Below are positions 33,791 through 43,990 of a stretch of 64,000 bases of DNA, in pieces; the stretch's first letter is position 1, and every line of letters begins with the position of its first letter. Origin of the DNA: Rhodococcus qingshengii JCM 15477 (GTDB lineage: Bacteria; Actinomycetota; Actinomycetes; Mycobacteriales; Mycobacteriaceae). Below the pieces are notes generated by a model, which was not told the DNA's origin, did no database searches, and worked only from the letters and a program-made list of their open reading frames with translations. The DNA lies in contig NZ_CP096563.1 of the NCBI RefSeq assembly GCF_023221595.1, positions 5,947,001 through 6,011,000 of the forward strand, in the 5' to 3' direction. A program made the translations under genes and the position numbers.

Positions 33791-35179
33791 ATGAGCCCCT
33801 CCCCCTTGCCGAGCGTGTGCATCATCGGCGCCGGGCCTACCGGAATCACGACGGCCAAGCGAATGAAGGAATTCGGAATACCCTTCGACTGCTACGAAGC
33901 GTCCGACGAGGTCGGCGGAAACTGGTACTACAAGAATCCCAACGGGATGTCGGCCTGCTACCAGAGCCTGCACATCGACACGTCGAAGTGGCGCTTGGCA
34001 TTCGAGGACTTCCCGGTCTCCGCTGACCTTCCCGACTTCCCGCACCACTCCGAACTCTTCCAGTACTTCAAGGACTACGTCGAGCACTTCGGACTGCGTG
34101 AGTCGATCATCTTCAACACCAGTGTTGTTGCAGCAGAACGTGATACAGACGGGCTGTGGACCATCACGCGCTCGGACGGCGAAGTTCGCACCTACGACGT
34201 CCTGATGGTCTGCAACGGACATCATTGGGATCCCAACATCCCGGACTACCCAGGTGAGTTCGACGGGGTCCTCATGCACAGCCACAGCTACAACGACCCG
34301 TTCGACCCGGTCGACATGCGCGGCAAAAAGGTAGTCGTGGTCGGAATGGGCAACTCCGGCTTGGATATTGCCTCCGAACTGGGCCAGAGATACCTCGCCG
34401 ACAAGCTCATCGTGTCGGCTCGCCGTGGAGTCTGGGTACTGCCGAAATATCTCGGCGGTGTACCCGGCGACAAACTGATCACCCCGCCCTGGATGCCGCG
34501 TGGTCTACGACTGTTCCTGAGTCGTCGATTCCTCGGCAAGAATCTGGGAACGATGGAAGGCTACGGTCTGCCGAAGCCGGACCACCGCCCCTTCGAGGCC
34601 CACCCCTCGGCCAGCGGCGAGTTCCTCGGACGCGCCGGCTCAGGCGACATAACCTTCAAGCCTGCCATCACCAAACTCGACGGAAAGCAGGTTCACTTCG
34701 CGGACGGCACCGCCGAGGACGTCGACGTGGTCATCTGCGCCACCGGCTACAACATCAGCTTCCCCTTCTTCAGTGATCCGAATCTGCTGCCGGACAAAGA
34801 CAACCGATTCCCACTGTTCAAACGAATGATGAAGCCCGGAATCGACAACCTCTTCTTCATGGGACTCGCGCAGCCCATGCCGACGCTCGTCAACTTCGCC
34901 GAGCAGCAGAGCAAGCTCGTCGCGGCCTACCTCACCGGTAAATACCAACTGCCGTCCGCGAACGAGATGCAGGAGATCACCAAAGCCGACGAGGCGTACT
35001 TCCTCGCCCCCTATTACAAGTCACCACGCCACACGATTCAGCTCGAGTTCGATCCCTACGTCCGCAACATGAACAAGGAAATCGCCAAGGGCACCAAGCG
35101 TGCTGCGGCCTCCGGAAACAAGCTACCTGTTGCCGCGCGTGCAGCAGCACATGAACTCGAGAAGGCGGATCGCGCATGA
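33791..35179 (+). CDS. Class B flavin-containing monooxygenase
   Basis: The 462-residue soluble enzyme uses FAD and NADPH to insert one oxygen atom into a substrate. The N-terminal FAD site is IIGAGPTGITTAKRM (about residue 11 on), the FMO fingerprint FxGxxxHxxxY is FDGVLMHSHSY (F157 to Y167), the NADPH site is VVVGMGNSGLD, and ATGYNISFPF is the C-terminal conserved block. The Y ending of the fingerprint points to FMO rather than classic Baeyer-Villiger enzymes, though some type II FMOs also do that chemistry. The following esterase and alcohol dehydrogenase genes suggest ester formation. Start ATG 33791; it overlaps the next gene by 4 bases. Confidence 0.92.
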   Translation: MSPSPLPSVCIIGAGPTGITTAKRMKEFGIPFDCYEASDEVGGNWYYKNPNGMSACYQSLHIDTSKWRLAFEDFPVSADLPDFPHHSELFQYFKDYVEHFGLRESIIFNTSVVAAERDTDGLWTITRSDGEVRTYDVLMVCNGHHWDPNIPDYPGEFDGVLMHSHSYNDPFDPVDMRGKKVVVVGMGNSGLDIASELGQRYLADKLIVSARRGVWVLPKYLGGVPGDKLITPPWMPRGLRLFLSRRFLGKNLGTMEGYGLPKPDHRPFEAHPSASGEFLGRAGSGDITFKPAITKLDGKQVHFADGTAEDVDVVICATGYNISFPFFSDPNLLPDKDNRFPLFKRMMKPGIDNLFFMGLAQPMPTLVNFAEQQSKLVAAYLTGKYQLPSANEMQEITKADEAYFLAPYYKSPRHTIQLEFDPYVRNMNKEIAKGTKRAAASGNKLPVAARAAAHELEKADRA

Positions 35180-36330
35180 GTGTGGTGAACGGTCACTGCG
35201 ACACCGAGTTCGACGCCGTCCGAGCGGCTTTCGAGGCTCAACTCGAATCCGGTGAAGAACTCGGCGGCTCCGTTGCCATCACCGTCGACGGAGAATCCGT
35301 GGTCGATCTCTGGGGCGGGTACGCCGACGAATCCCGTACCACTCCATGGGGCAGCGACACCATCGTCAACACGTTCTCCATCACCAAGACCATGACGGCC
35401 CTGTGTGCGCTCCTGCTGGTCGAACGCGGCCAATTGGACGTGTACCAGAAAGTTGCTCACTACTGGCCCGAATTTGCGGCAAACGGTAAGGAAGACATCG
35501 AAGTTCGCCACCTCCTGTCGCATACGTCTGGCGTCTCCGGTTGGGAGCGCCCGATCGAACTGACGGACATCTACGACCTCGAGGCGTCCACCGCTCGCCT
35601 CGCTACCCAGAAGCCTTGGTGGACCCCGGGTACGGCGTCGGGCTATCACGCGATCAACTACGGCCATCTCGTCGGTGAGGTCATTCGTCGCATCGACGGG
35701 CGAACTCTCGGCAGGTTCTTTGCCGAAGAGCTTTCCGGTCCACTGGGAGCCGACTTCCATATCGGCACGTCCGCAGAGCATTTCGGTCGAATCGCCACCA
35801 TGGTTCCGCCGCCCGCGTTGGAGTTCGACCTGTCCACGCTCGACCAGGACAGCATCTTCATCAAGACCCTGACCTGCCCACTGCTCGACTACCCCGAGGT
35901 CAACACCGCACCCTGGCGGGAAGCCGAGATCGGCGCAGTCAACGGCCACGGCAACGCACGTTCTATCGCTCGGGTCCAATCCCTGATCTCGAACGGTGGT
36001 GTGCTCGACGGCCGGAAGCTGCTCTCGCAGAGCACCATCGACCTGATCTTCGAGATCCAAGCCGACGGTATCGATCTCGGGATCATGACACCACTCAAGT
36101 TCGGCATCGGCTACGGACTGCCACATCCGGTTACCGCGCCACTGATTCCCGACGGGCGCACCTGCTGGTGGGCAGGTATCGGCGGCTCGATGCTGGTCAA
36201 CGATCTGGACCGACGGATGACCTTCGCCTACGTCATGAACAAGATGGCACCGGGTCTGATCGGATCCGACCGCAGCAACGCGTACCTGAGCGCCGCATAC
36301 AACTCCGAGGTCAGCGAGGTCAGCTCATGA
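35176..36330 (+). CDS. Serine hydrolase, beta-lactamase class C / EstB family
   Basis: The 384-residue esterase has the SxxK nucleophile motif S68-I-T-K71 (NTFSITKTMTAL), a second motif near YHAINYGHLVGEV and a C-terminal CWWAGIGGSMLV block. No signal peptide is present, so it acts in the cytosol and is an esterase rather than a beta-lactamase. Translation is coupled to the monooxygenase gene (ATGA overlap) and to the alcohol dehydrogenase gene. The order suggests it cleaves an ester made by the monooxygenase. Confidence 0.9.
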   Translation: MSVVNGHCDTEFDAVRAAFEAQLESGEELGGSVAITVDGESVVDLWGGYADESRTTPWGSDTIVNTFSITKTMTALCALLLVERGQLDVYQKVAHYWPEFAANGKEDIEVRHLLSHTSGVSGWERPIELTDIYDLEASTARLATQKPWWTPGTASGYHAINYGHLVGEVIRRIDGRTLGRFFAEELSGPLGADFHIGTSAEHFGRIATMVPPPALEFDLSTLDQDSIFIKTLTCPLLDYPEVNTAPWREAEIGAVNGHGNARSIARVQSLISNGGVLDGRKLLSQSTIDLIFEIQADGIDLGIMTPLKFGIGYGLPHPVTAPLIPDGRTCWWAGIGGSMLVNDLDRRMTFAYVMNKMAPGLIGSDRSNAYLSAAYNSEVSEVSS

Positions 36331-37367
36331 AGGCAGCCCAGCTCATGGGGCCCGGGCTCCTGGAAATCAACGACGTGCCGGTCCCGGAGATCGGCCCGTC
36401 GGAACTACTGATTCGGGTGGGCGCAGCGGGAATCTGCCACTCCGATCTCCATCTCCTGCACTTTCCGTACAAGATGCGCGAAGAACCGCTGACGATCGGC
36501 CACGAAATTGCCGGAACGATCGAAGCCGTCGGGAGTGGCGTCGACGGCCGTTCCGTCGGAGAGCGTGGCGTCGTCTACCTCTGTTGGTCATGTGGACAGT
36601 GCCGAGAATGCATGAGCGGCAACGAGAATATGTGCCTCGCCGCTGGACGCACCGCGATGCCGCCCTGCCCCGGACTCGGCCCTGAGGGCGGGATGGCCGA
36701 GTACGTCAAGATCCCGGCTCGCTCCTTCGTACCCATCGGCGACCTCGACTTCCTGCAGGCCGCACCACTCGCCGATGCAGCGCTGACGAGCTACCACGCC
36801 ATTCGCGGTGCCCGCGAACATCTCCAGCCCGGTGCCACCGCCGTCGTGATCGGCGTCGGCGGACTCGGTCACGTTGCAGTACAGATACTTCGCGCGATCA
36901 GTGCCGTGCGCATCATCGCCGTCGATGTCGGACAGGATCAACTCGATCTCGCCAAACGTTGCGGCGCCGACATCACGCTCGAATCGGGACCGGACACCGC
37001 GCAGCACATCCTCGACCTCACATCGGCCAGAGGCGCAGAAGTCATCTTCGACTTCGTCGGTATCGACGCAACTGCACAGATGTCCGTTCAAGCGGTTGCG
37101 CCGAACGGCGCGTATCGCATGGTAGGTCTCGGAGGCGGAAACCCCGGAATCACTGCCGAAGCTGCCGGCGGACCAGGCTGGCCGTGGGGCGCATCGATCC
37201 GGAAGTCGTACGGCGGCACCAGAAACGACCTCGTCGATTCCATCGCCCTGGCACAGGCCGGTCTGGTAACGGTAGAAGTAGCCCGCTTCGACCTCGCTGA
37301 TGCCCGCGACGCACTCGACCGTCTCGAACACGGCAAGGTCACCGGACGCGCAGTGCTCGTACCCTAA
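36327..37367 (+). CDS. Zinc-dependent alcohol dehydrogenase (MDR family)
   Basis: The 346-residue NAD(P)-dependent enzyme has catalytic-zinc ligands in GICHSDLH and TIGHEIAG, four structural-zinc Cys in [18 protein letters not shown] and the Rossmann motif [15 protein letters not shown]. It is complete and of normal length. The ATG at 36327 overlaps the esterase stop. In the operon it would oxidise the alcohol released by the esterase. Confidence 0.92.
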   Translation: MKAAQLMGPGLLEINDVPVPEIGPSELLIRVGAAGICHSDLHLLHFPYKMREEPLTIGHEIAGTIEAVGSGVDGRSVGERGVVYLCWSCGQCRECMSGNENMCLAAGRTAMPPCPGLGPEGGMAEYVKIPARSFVPIGDLDFLQAAPLADAALTSYHAIRGAREHLQPGATAVVIGVGGLGHVAVQILRAISAVRIIAVDVGQDQLDLAKRCGADITLESGPDTAQHILDLTSARGAEVIFDFVGIDATAQMSVQAVAPNGAYRMVGLGGGNPGITAEAAGGPGWPWGASIRKSYGGTRNDLVDSIALAQAGLVTVEVARFDLADARDALDRLEHGKVTGRAVLVP

Positions 37368-37386
37368 TCTTCGAAAGGCACTTCAC

Positions 37387-39048
37387 GTGACTACTTCCGC
37401 TGATACACAAGCATTCATCGCGTCCGTCATGGCCGGGCTGACCGGCCCCGGTGGTCCTTTCGAGATGCAAGTCGAGGATGTACTGGGCAGTTCGATGCCC
37501 GTCATGAAGAACCGCGACAAGGCACTCGGCGACGTGCTCGCTGCATCCTTCGACTACGGATCACGCGACTATCTGGTGACCAAGGACCGACGCTTCAGCT
37601 ACCTCGAGCACGGCGAGGCCGTAGCAGCATTGGCGACGGCGCTGCGCGAGCGGTACGGCGTCCGCAAGGGTGATCGGGTCGGCATACTTGCTGCCAATAC
37701 GCCGGAATGGGTGATGACCTTCTGGGCGGCTCAGTCCCTCGGTGCCATCGCCGTCGGATTCAACTCGTGGTGGGTGGCCCGCGAGGTGGCGTACGGCATC
37801 GATCACACCACCCCTACAGTGGTGATCGCCGACGCCAAACGCGCGCAGATTCTTTCCGAACTGAACACCGATGTTCCCGTGCTCACGATGGAAGAAGATC
37901 TACCTACCTTGTTGGAGAAGTATTCGGGTTCTGCACTGCCCCGCACGTCCGTCGACGAGGACGATCCGGCCGTCATCCTGTACACGAGCGGAACCAGCGG
38001 CCGCCCCAAGGGGGCTGTTCACAGTCACCGAAACGTGTTGGCCGTCATCGACTACCACCGCTACAGCGATCGCCTCGCTGCGGCGTTCACCGGCAAACCC
38101 AGCGACGGCCGACCGAGTGACTTGCGGTATCTGCTGACCGCGCCGCTGTTTCACATTGCAAGCCTGCATAACCTGGCGATCCCACGACTCGCGACGGGCG
38201 GAGCGGTGGTCATCCATCAGGGCGCCTTCGACGTCGACGAAGTCCTTTCCCTCGTCGAACGCGAGAAGGTCACCAACTGGGCGGTCGTACCCACCATGGC
38301 AACCCGTCTCCTCGAGTACGGCAGTCTCGAGAAGTACGACCTGACCTCACTGAGGGCTTTTGCACTCGCGTCTGCACCGTCATCTCCGGCCTTGCAGGAC
38401 CGCCTGCGCGCACGCCTGCCTTTTGCGCAGCACACCTTGGTCGACAGCTACGGGCTCACCGAATCCTCCACCGGCATTTCAGTTGCCACACCACCGGAAC
38501 TTGCCGCGTTCCCCGGAACTCTCGGCCGGCCGATCATCGGGGTGAGCGTGGAGGTGCGCGACCCCTTCGGTGTTGCAGTCCCCGACGGCGAGGAAGGTGA
38601 GATCTGTGCGCGCAGCGCCTATGTGATGTTAGGGTACTGGAACGACGAGACCGCGACTGCAGCCGCTATCGGTCCTGATCGATGGCTCCGAACCGGCGAC
38701 TTCGGAGTGTTCGAGGACGGCCGACTCCGCCTGACGGGTCGCCGATCCGACCTGATCCTGCGCGGCGGCGAGAACGTCTACCCTCTCGAAATCGAGCAGA
38801 CCATCGACGAGCATCCCGCCGTACTCGAATGCGCTGTGATCGGCATTGATTCGGCAGACCTCGGCCAAGAAGTTGCAGCCGTCGTCGTTTTGCGGAGTGA
38901 GGGAGCCGCCGGCGAAGAAGAACTACGCGACTACGTCGCCGAACGACTGGCTTACTTCAAGGTGCCGGTGAAGTGGAAACTGAGCACAACTCCTCTGCCC
39001 CGCAATGCAACCGGAAAAACGATACGTGCAAAGGTGGTTCTCTCATGA
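37387..39048 (+). CDS. Acyl-CoA synthetase (AMP-binding, class I adenylate-forming)
   Basis: The 553-residue ligase activates a carboxylic acid to acyl-CoA through an acyl-adenylate. Motifs in order: the P-loop-like [25 protein letters not shown], the hinge region [18 protein letters not shown], and the C-terminal catalytic Lys in [10 protein letters not shown]. Start GTG 37387 with GAAAGG ten bases upstream. It would activate the acid product of the preceding steps for beta-oxidation. Confidence 0.92.
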   Translation: MTTSADTQAFIASVMAGLTGPGGPFEMQVEDVLGSSMPVMKNRDKALGDVLAASFDYGSRDYLVTKDRRFSYLEHGEAVAALATALRERYGVRKGDRVGILAANTPEWVMTFWAAQSLGAIAVGFNSWWVAREVAYGIDHTTPTVVIADAKRAQILSELNTDVPVLTMEEDLPTLLEKYSGSALPRTSVDEDDPAVILYTSGTSGRPKGAVHSHRNVLAVIDYHRYSDRLAAAFTGKPSDGRPSDLRYLLTAPLFHIASLHNLAIPRLATGGAVVIHQGAFDVDEVLSLVEREKVTNWAVVPTMATRLLEYGSLEKYDLTSLRAFALASAPSSPALQDRLRARLPFAQHTLVDSYGLTESSTGISVATPPELAAFPGTLGRPIIGVSVEVRDPFGVAVPDGEEGEICARSAYVMLGYWNDETATAAAIGPDRWLRTGDFGVFEDGRLRLTGRRSDLILRGGENVYPLEIEQTIDEHPAVLECAVIGIDSADLGQEVAAVVVLRSEGAAGEEELRDYVAERLAYFKVPVKWKLSTTPLPRNATGKTIRAKVVLS

Positions 39049-40790
39049 CCTACGACGCCGTGATCAACAACGGTCTGTGGTTCGACGGCACCGGGGCCAA
39101 ACCAGCTGTCCGCAATCTGGGTATCCGCGATGGGTTGGTTACTGCCATCTCCCTCGATCCACTCGACGAAACCGACTGTCCCCGTGTCATCGACGCGAGG
39201 CGCAAGTGGGTGATCCCGGGCATCGTGGACATCCACACTCACTACGACGTCGAGATCCTCGAAGGCCCGGCGCTGAGCGAATCTCTCAGACACGGGGTCA
39301 CGTCGATCTTTGTCGGATCGTGTTCCCTGTCCACCATTCACGCCAGCCCCTCCGACGCGGGTGATCTCTTCGGCAGAGTAGAGGCAATTCCGCGTAAGCA
39401 CGTCGTCGACGCACTCAACCGTGCCAAGACCTGGAACTCTGCGAGCGAGTATGTTGCTGCACTAGAGGCGCTTCCGCTAGGTCCCAACGTTGCAGCCTTC
39501 ATCGGACACTCCGATATGCGGGCCGCCGAGATGGGACTGGATCGTGCTACCAGGAAGGACGTCCATCCCACAGACGCCGAACTCGCGTCGATGGAAGCAC
39601 AGTTGACCGAAGCTCTCGACGCAGGATTCGTCGGGATGTCCAGTCAGCAATTGTTGTTCGACAAACTCGACGGCGAGACCTGCCGCTCACGCACGCTGCC
39701 GTCGACGTATGCAACCACGAAAGAACGACGCCGACTCAATGCGATCCTGCGCCGTCGGGGACGGGTATTTCAGGCCGGACCTGACCTCTCCAACCCGATG
39801 AGTACCGGAGCGATGGCGTTCTCCAGCGCGGGTATCTGGCGTAAGCGACTCAAGACGAGCATGCTTTCGGCGGCCGACATCAAGTCCAACAAGTTGGCCG
39901 TGGTGATACTCGGCCCACTGGCACACTTGGTCAATCGACTCGGCGGCGACCTGCGCTGGCAGCACCTACCAGTTCCCTTCGAGGTATATGCCGACGGCAT
40001 CGACCTGGTTGTCTTCGAGGAGTTCGGATCCGGCGCTGCAGCACTGCATCTGACCGACGAGATGGAACGCAACGTCCTCATGCAGAGCGAGGATTACCGT
40101 CGACAATTCCGCAAGGACTACGACCAGAAGTTCGGTGTCAAAGTTTGGCATCGCGATTTCTTCGACGCCGAGATCGTGTCCTGCCCCGACGAATCCCTGG
40201 TCGGCAAGAGCTTCGGGCAGGTCGGCGTCGAACGTGGCGGCCTCCACCCTGTCGATGCATTCCTGGATCTGGTCCTCGAACACGGCACGAAAGTGCGTTG
40301 GCGCACAACCATCTCGAACCACCGGCCGGAGGCTCTGGACAAGTTCGCCCAGGACAATGGCGTCCAACTCGGGTTCTCCGACGCCGGAGCGCATTTGCGC
40401 AACATGGCGTTCTACAACTTCGGCTTACGCCTACTACGACGTGTCTACGATGCCCAAAAGGTCGGCCGTCCGTTCATGACCGTCGAGGCAGCGGTGCATC
40501 GTCTCACCGGTGAACTCGCCGAGTGGTACGACGTCGATGCCGGGCACCTTCGATTAGGTGATCGCGCCGACCTGGTTGTGATCGATCCCGCTCATCTCGA
40601 CGATTCGCTCGACGCGTACGCGGAAAGCCCGGTTGTGGAGTACGACAACCTCTCCCGCATGGTCAATCGCAACGACCAGACCGTCACCGCAGTGTTCGTC
40701 GGCGGCGAGTACGTCTTCGGCGACGGAGAAGCAGCACCCGTTCTCGGCAACCGCCGAACCGGAAAGTTCTTGAAAGCAGGTGCCCATTAA
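39045..40790 (+). CDS. Amidohydrolase, N-acyl-D-amino-acid deacylase family
   Basis: The 581-residue metal-dependent hydrolase has the amidohydrolase metal site [12 protein letters not shown], a second His in [10 protein letters not shown] and the late Asp in [12 protein letters not shown]. The C-terminal [13 protein letters not shown] closes the small beta domain. It resembles D-aminoacylase and related enzymes, many of unknown substrate. The ATG overlaps the stop of the synthetase gene (ATGA). Its role in the operon is unclear; hydrolysis of an amide or lactone-like intermediate is possible. Confidence 0.88.
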   Translation: MTYDAVINNGLWFDGTGAKPAVRNLGIRDGLVTAISLDPLDETDCPRVIDARRKWVIPGIVDIHTHYDVEILEGPALSESLRHGVTSIFVGSCSLSTIHASPSDAGDLFGRVEAIPRKHVVDALNRAKTWNSASEYVAALEALPLGPNVAAFIGHSDMRAAEMGLDRATRKDVHPTDAELASMEAQLTEALDAGFVGMSSQQLLFDKLDGETCRSRTLPSTYATTKERRRLNAILRRRGRVFQAGPDLSNPMSTGAMAFSSAGIWRKRLKTSMLSAADIKSNKLAVVILGPLAHLVNRLGGDLRWQHLPVPFEVYADGIDLVVFEEFGSGAAALHLTDEMERNVLMQSEDYRRQFRKDYDQKFGVKVWHRDFFDAEIVSCPDESLVGKSFGQVGVERGGLHPVDAFLDLVLEHGTKVRWRTTISNHRPEALDKFAQDNGVQLGFSDAGAHLRNMAFYNFGLRLLRRVYDAQKVGRPFMTVEAAVHRLTGELAEWYDVDAGHLRLGDRADLVVIDPAHLDDSLDAYAESPVVEYDNLSRMVNRNDQTVTAVFVGGEYVFGDGEAAPVLGNRRTGKFLKAGAH

Positions 40791-41568
40791 CACGTCCAGA
40801 TTTGCCGGGAAAACAGCAGTCGTCACTGGAGCAGCATCAGGTATCGGTGCAGCCATCGCACTAAGGCTTATCGACGAAGGCGCACAGGTAGCTGGAATCG
40901 ACATCGCTGCAGAGGGTTTGAAAGAGATAGCCTCCCAGCACGGCGGGGCCTTCCTCGCCGTTCCCACTGACGTCACCAAGGAATCCGATGTTGCCGAGGC
41001 CCTTGCCGCGGCGGCGGCGGAATTCGGCGGTATCGATCTGGCTTTCAACGTTGCCGGTGCGTCGAGGGTGGGGCAGATCGTCGACCTCGACGAGGCCGAC
41101 TGGGACTTCACCATCGACCTGGTGCAGAAGGGCGTCTTCCTCTGCACCAAACATGAAGCGCGGCATATCCGAGAGCATGGTCGCGGTGGTGCGATAGTCA
41201 ACGTGTCCTCATTGAACGCGCACGTGCCGAGCCCCTACGGGAGCGCATACGCGACAGGCAAAGCCGGAGTCGAGATGTTCAGCAAGAATGCCGCGATCGA
41301 ACTGGCTGCGTCGGGGATCCGGGTCAATGCCGTTCTACCCGGCCTGGTCGACACGCCACTGGTCGCGCCGGTCATGAACTACGAACCCGCCCGCGACATG
41401 TTTCTCAGCCGAATCCCCATGTCCCGAGCAGCAACTCCCGACGAGATCGCGGGCCCCTGCCTCTATCTCGCCAGCGACGACGCCTCGTACATCACCGGAA
41501 CCAGTCTGGTCGTCGACGGCGGCTGGGAGGTCTCGAACTACCCGGATCTGACGACGCTGGGCAACTAG
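40780..41568 (+). CDS. Short-chain dehydrogenase/reductase (SDR)
   Basis: This classical 262-residue SDR has the cofactor motif TGAASGIG, NVAGAS, the catalytic Ser in IVNVSSLNA and YxxxK in YATGKAG, with a C-terminal ITGTSLVVDGG. The GTG start overlaps the preceding gene by 11 bases, making it the last gene of the monooxygenase operon. It could oxidise or reduce a ring or chain alcohol of the pathway. The convergent CMD-family gene ends one base beyond. Confidence 0.93.
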   Translation: MPINTSRFAGKTAVVTGAASGIGAAIALRLIDEGAQVAGIDIAAEGLKEIASQHGGAFLAVPTDVTKESDVAEALAAAAAEFGGIDLAFNVAGASRVGQIVDLDEADWDFTIDLVQKGVFLCTKHEARHIREHGRGGAIVNVSSLNAHVPSPYGSAYATGKAGVEMFSKNAAIELAASGIRVNAVLPGLVDTPLVAPVMNYEPARDMFLSRIPMSRAATPDEIAGPCLYLASDDASYITGTSLVVDGGWEVSNYPDLTTLGN

Positions 41569-41569
41569 T

Positions 41570-42049
41570 TCAGTTGCCGGGCAACACACATTGAGTATCG
41601 AGGCCGAGGACGTGGTTGAGCCTGCCGAAGGCCAACCACGATCCGAGGCACATGCTCAACTCGACGATTTCTCGCTGGGAGTAGTGAGCTGTCATGCGTT
41701 CCCAGAACTCGTCGTCGAGCCCGTGGTGGTCGAGGGCGTATCTCTCGGCGTATTCGGCAGCGAGGCGCGTCCTGTCGTCGAAGGCATCGGTGGTGCGCCA
41801 GTCGGTGACAGACTGATCGAACGTCGACTCCACAGTCTCGCCGTCACGCTCGGTGCGCCAGTCCTGACAGAAGATGCACCCGTTGATCTGAGCGATCCGA
41901 AGCCTGGCCGCCTCGAACTCGCGGAGTCCGAGAGTGCCGTCCGTGTAGACCTTTTGGGAGAACCCGGCGGCCGCGGGTCCGATGCCGGGGACCATCTCTC
42001 CCCACACGTAGCCGATCGGATTCTTGCCTTCGGGTATGTCGATATTCAT
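41570..42049 (-). CDS. Carboxymuconolactone decarboxylase (CMD/AhpD)-family protein
   Basis: The 159-residue all-helical protein has the redox-type pair C58-x-x-C61 (NGCIFCQDWR) and a downstream conserved block SMCLGSWLAFGRLNHVLGL, the pattern of AhpD-like peroxidase/reductase members. Whether it acts on lactones or as an alkylhydroperoxidase is not decidable here. It overlaps the upstream reductase gene by 4 bases and is co-transcribed with it. This minus-strand pair faces the monooxygenase operon. Confidence 0.88.
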   Translation of the reverse strand: MNIDIPEGKNPIGYVWGEMVPGIGPAAAGFSQKVYTDGTLGLREFEAARLRIAQINGCIFCQDWRTERDGETVESTFDQSVTDWRTTDAFDDRTRLAAEYAERYALDHHGLDDEFWERMTAHYSQREIVELSMCLGSWLAFGRLNHVLGLDTQCVLPGN

Positions 42050-43170
42050 GTGAGTACCTCCGAGTTTCGGGCACCGAGCTTGCCGACGCCGGGTGTGAGC
42101 GGAACGTCCAGCGCGTCGTAGAGACCGGGTTCAGCCTGACGTAGCCAGGGAATTGCGTTGACGAGACGTCCTACGGCCGTGGCATTTCCACCGGCCGCGC
42201 GATTTCCACCTTCATCGGTGGCTTCGACGTTGATCTCGATTCGTGGTCGTCCTTCGACGATCACCTTGTGCGCGCCGTCGCCGCCGTCGGGCGGGAGCGG
42301 CCAGTCGCGGGCACAAGACGGATGAATACGCGTGACGTGTTCGATCACGATCAGGGGTTCCCCGCCGACGATTCCCTGAACCTCGAATCGCAGTGCGCCT
42401 TGGGTGCCGGCCGCGAACTCCCCCATATGTTCGGTCGACACGGTTTCCTCGAGCGGGCGGCGCAGCAAGGTCTCGCGGATCTCGTCGAGTTCCACCCCGA
42501 GTGCCCGCGCGATGAGCCGAATCTGCCCGCCCCAGACCATGGTGGGTACGGTCGGCGCGACCATGGGAGGTTCGTAGTCCATCGGCTGACCCATCCCGAT
42601 CAGGTAGCGGACAGAATCCGGCTGTTCGTAGGTCGTGTAGTCGAAGATTTCCTGACACCGGATCTGGTCGATTGTCCCCGCGAGCCCGCTGACGAGAATC
42701 GGCAGGATGTCGTTGCCCCAGCCTGGGTCGATACCGGAGACGAACAGAGCGCCGCCGCCCGCCTTGGCAGCAGCTTCGACGGGATCACGAAGTTCGGGAG
42801 GCGCAGATTTCGGGTCGTACAGCGCATATACCGACGGCGTGACCACCACAGCTCCGGCGGCCAGTGCCCGCGTGATGTCGGCAACCGCGTCGTCGGGCCG
42901 AATGTCGCCGGACGCCGCGTAGACCACCGCGCCGGGAGACGCTGCGAGCACGGCATCGGCGTCGTCGGTAGCCGCGACGCCCAGGTGCACTCCCAGATCG
43001 GCGAGGTCACCGGCGTCTCGCCCGACCTTCTCGGGGTTCGCAACGATGACGCCGACAAGTTCGAGGGCCGGATTGGCTGTCACAGCGCGAATCGATGCAC
43101 GCCCGACGTTGCCGGTACCCCACACGACAGTCGGAATCTTGGACTCGGCTTCATTCGAAACTGCACCCAT
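42046..43170 (-). CDS. Dihydrodipicolinate-reductase-like NAD(P)-binding protein
   Basis: The 374-residue protein has an N-terminal Rossmann motif VVWGTGNVGRASIRA and then SGIDPGWGNDILPIL, QEIFDYTTYEQPDSVRYLIG and a C-terminal alpha/beta domain, as in the actinobacterial DapB-like family often labelled NAD(P)H-dependent amine dehydrogenase. It is about 100 residues longer than DapB and unlikely to make lysine. I start at ATG 43170, one codon after a TTG. It heads a two-gene unit with the CMD-family gene. Confidence 0.85.
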   Translation of the reverse strand: MGAVSNEAESKIPTVVWGTGNVGRASIRAVTANPALELVGVIVANPEKVGRDAGDLADLGVHLGVAATDDADAVLAASPGAVVYAASGDIRPDDAVADITRALAAGAVVVTPSVYALYDPKSAPPELRDPVEAAAKAGGGALFVSGIDPGWGNDILPILVSGLAGTIDQIRCQEIFDYTTYEQPDSVRYLIGMGQPMDYEPPMVAPTVPTMVWGGQIRLIARALGVELDEIRETLLRRPLEETVSTEHMGEFAAGTQGALRFEVQGIVGGEPLIVIEHVTRIHPSCARDWPLPPDGGDGAHKVIVEGRPRIEINVEATDEGGNRAAGGNATAVGRLVNAIPWLRQAEPGLYDALDVPLTPGVGKLGARNSEVLT

Positions 43171-43231
43171 CAATCGGACATTACCCAGCTCAGCGCGTCA
43201 GGTCAGCAGAACTGCAAGAATTCGTTTCACT

Positions 43232-43912
43232 TCATCCGGTCAAAAATGCCATTGCCTGCGCAGTCAGTGCGCCGTCACCCCGCCTCCGGTACGTCTCGGC
43301 GGGTCGGCCGTTACCTGGTCTGCTCATCTCGCCGGTACTTTCGAGCGCGTCGAACACCTGCCGGCGGAAGCTGTCCTTCTGGAACGGACGATCGAAGATC
43401 ACCTCGTAGAGTCCCCGAAGTTCGGCGACGGTGAACGTCCCGCCCGACAATCCGTCCGGATCCACGTACGACGCATACCTCGTGCGTAGGTCCGTGACCG
43501 CGAGTCGCACCATGTCGGCGTGATCGAATGCGAGTCCGCTCACTGCCTCGTCGTCGTACACATCGACGAGAAGCGCCGAATCGGGCAGTGCCGATTCCGG
43601 TAGGCAAGCCGTGTGTGCGACCGACAAAACCCATCCACGGTCGTCGCGGTCCGGTCGGTCGAAGATCGCCAACTGGTGGAAGCTCGTCTGGGCCAACTCT
43701 GCCTTGACCGACAGGGCACGATCGGCTGCGGCCGTGAGCAATTCGCGTTCGTGCAGAAATGTTCCCGGTAGCGCCAGCGCACCGAGACGGTGCCGAACCA
43801 CCAGAACTTTCAGAGATCCACCGCTGTACGTCAGCACCGCGACGTCCACTGCCACAGACGGACGCGGATAGTCCGTCAATCCCTTACCGCTCGTGCCTGT
43901 CCATTTATTCAC
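43232..43912 (-). CDS. NrtR-like Nudix/winged-helix regulator
   Basis: The 226-residue protein has an N-terminal Nudix-fold domain (SVAVDVAVLTYSGG, LGALALPGTFLHERELL) with a degenerate Nudix box, so it likely binds rather than cleaves. The C-terminal half (FTVAELRGLYEVIFDRPFQK, SFRRQVFDAL, ETYRRRGD) is the winged helix of NrtR regulators, which sense ADP-ribose and control NAD metabolism. It starts at GTG 43912 and diverges from an ADP-ribosylglycohydrolase/macro fusion with a palindrome between them. Reading ADP-ribose to control an ADP-ribose enzyme is the simplest link. Confidence 0.85.
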   Translation of the reverse strand: MNKWTGTSGKGLTDYPRPSVAVDVAVLTYSGGSLKVLVVRHRLGALALPGTFLHERELLTAAADRALSVKAELAQTSFHQLAIFDRPDRDDRGWVLSVAHTACLPESALPDSALLVDVYDDEAVSGLAFDHADMVRLAVTDLRTRYASYVDPDGLSGGTFTVAELRGLYEVIFDRPFQKDSFRRQVFDALESTGEMSRPGNGRPAETYRRRGDGALTAQAMAFLTG

Positions 43913-43917
43913 CCTTG

Positions 43918-43969
43918 CATGTTATCTCAAACATGATCTATGGTTAGCGCAAAGTTGATCAAACGATCA
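43918..43969. promoter_or_regulatory. Palindromes between nrtR-like and ADP-ribose genes
   Basis: CATGTT and AACATG arms (43918-43923 and 43930-43935) are separated by 6 bases. A second inverted repeat, TGATC-AAAC-GATCA, lies at 43956-43969. Both sit in the 78-base divergent spacer; the first is 5 bases from the regulator start codon. They are candidate operators for the NrtR-like protein. Confidence 0.5.
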
Positions 43970-43990
43970 TCGCGAACCGAAGAGGTGGCC

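Noticed and set aside
42268..43434. A 388-codon plus-strand frame opposite the DapB-like gene
   Set aside because: No motifs, and it runs through the divergent gene boundaries of two supported minus-strand genes.
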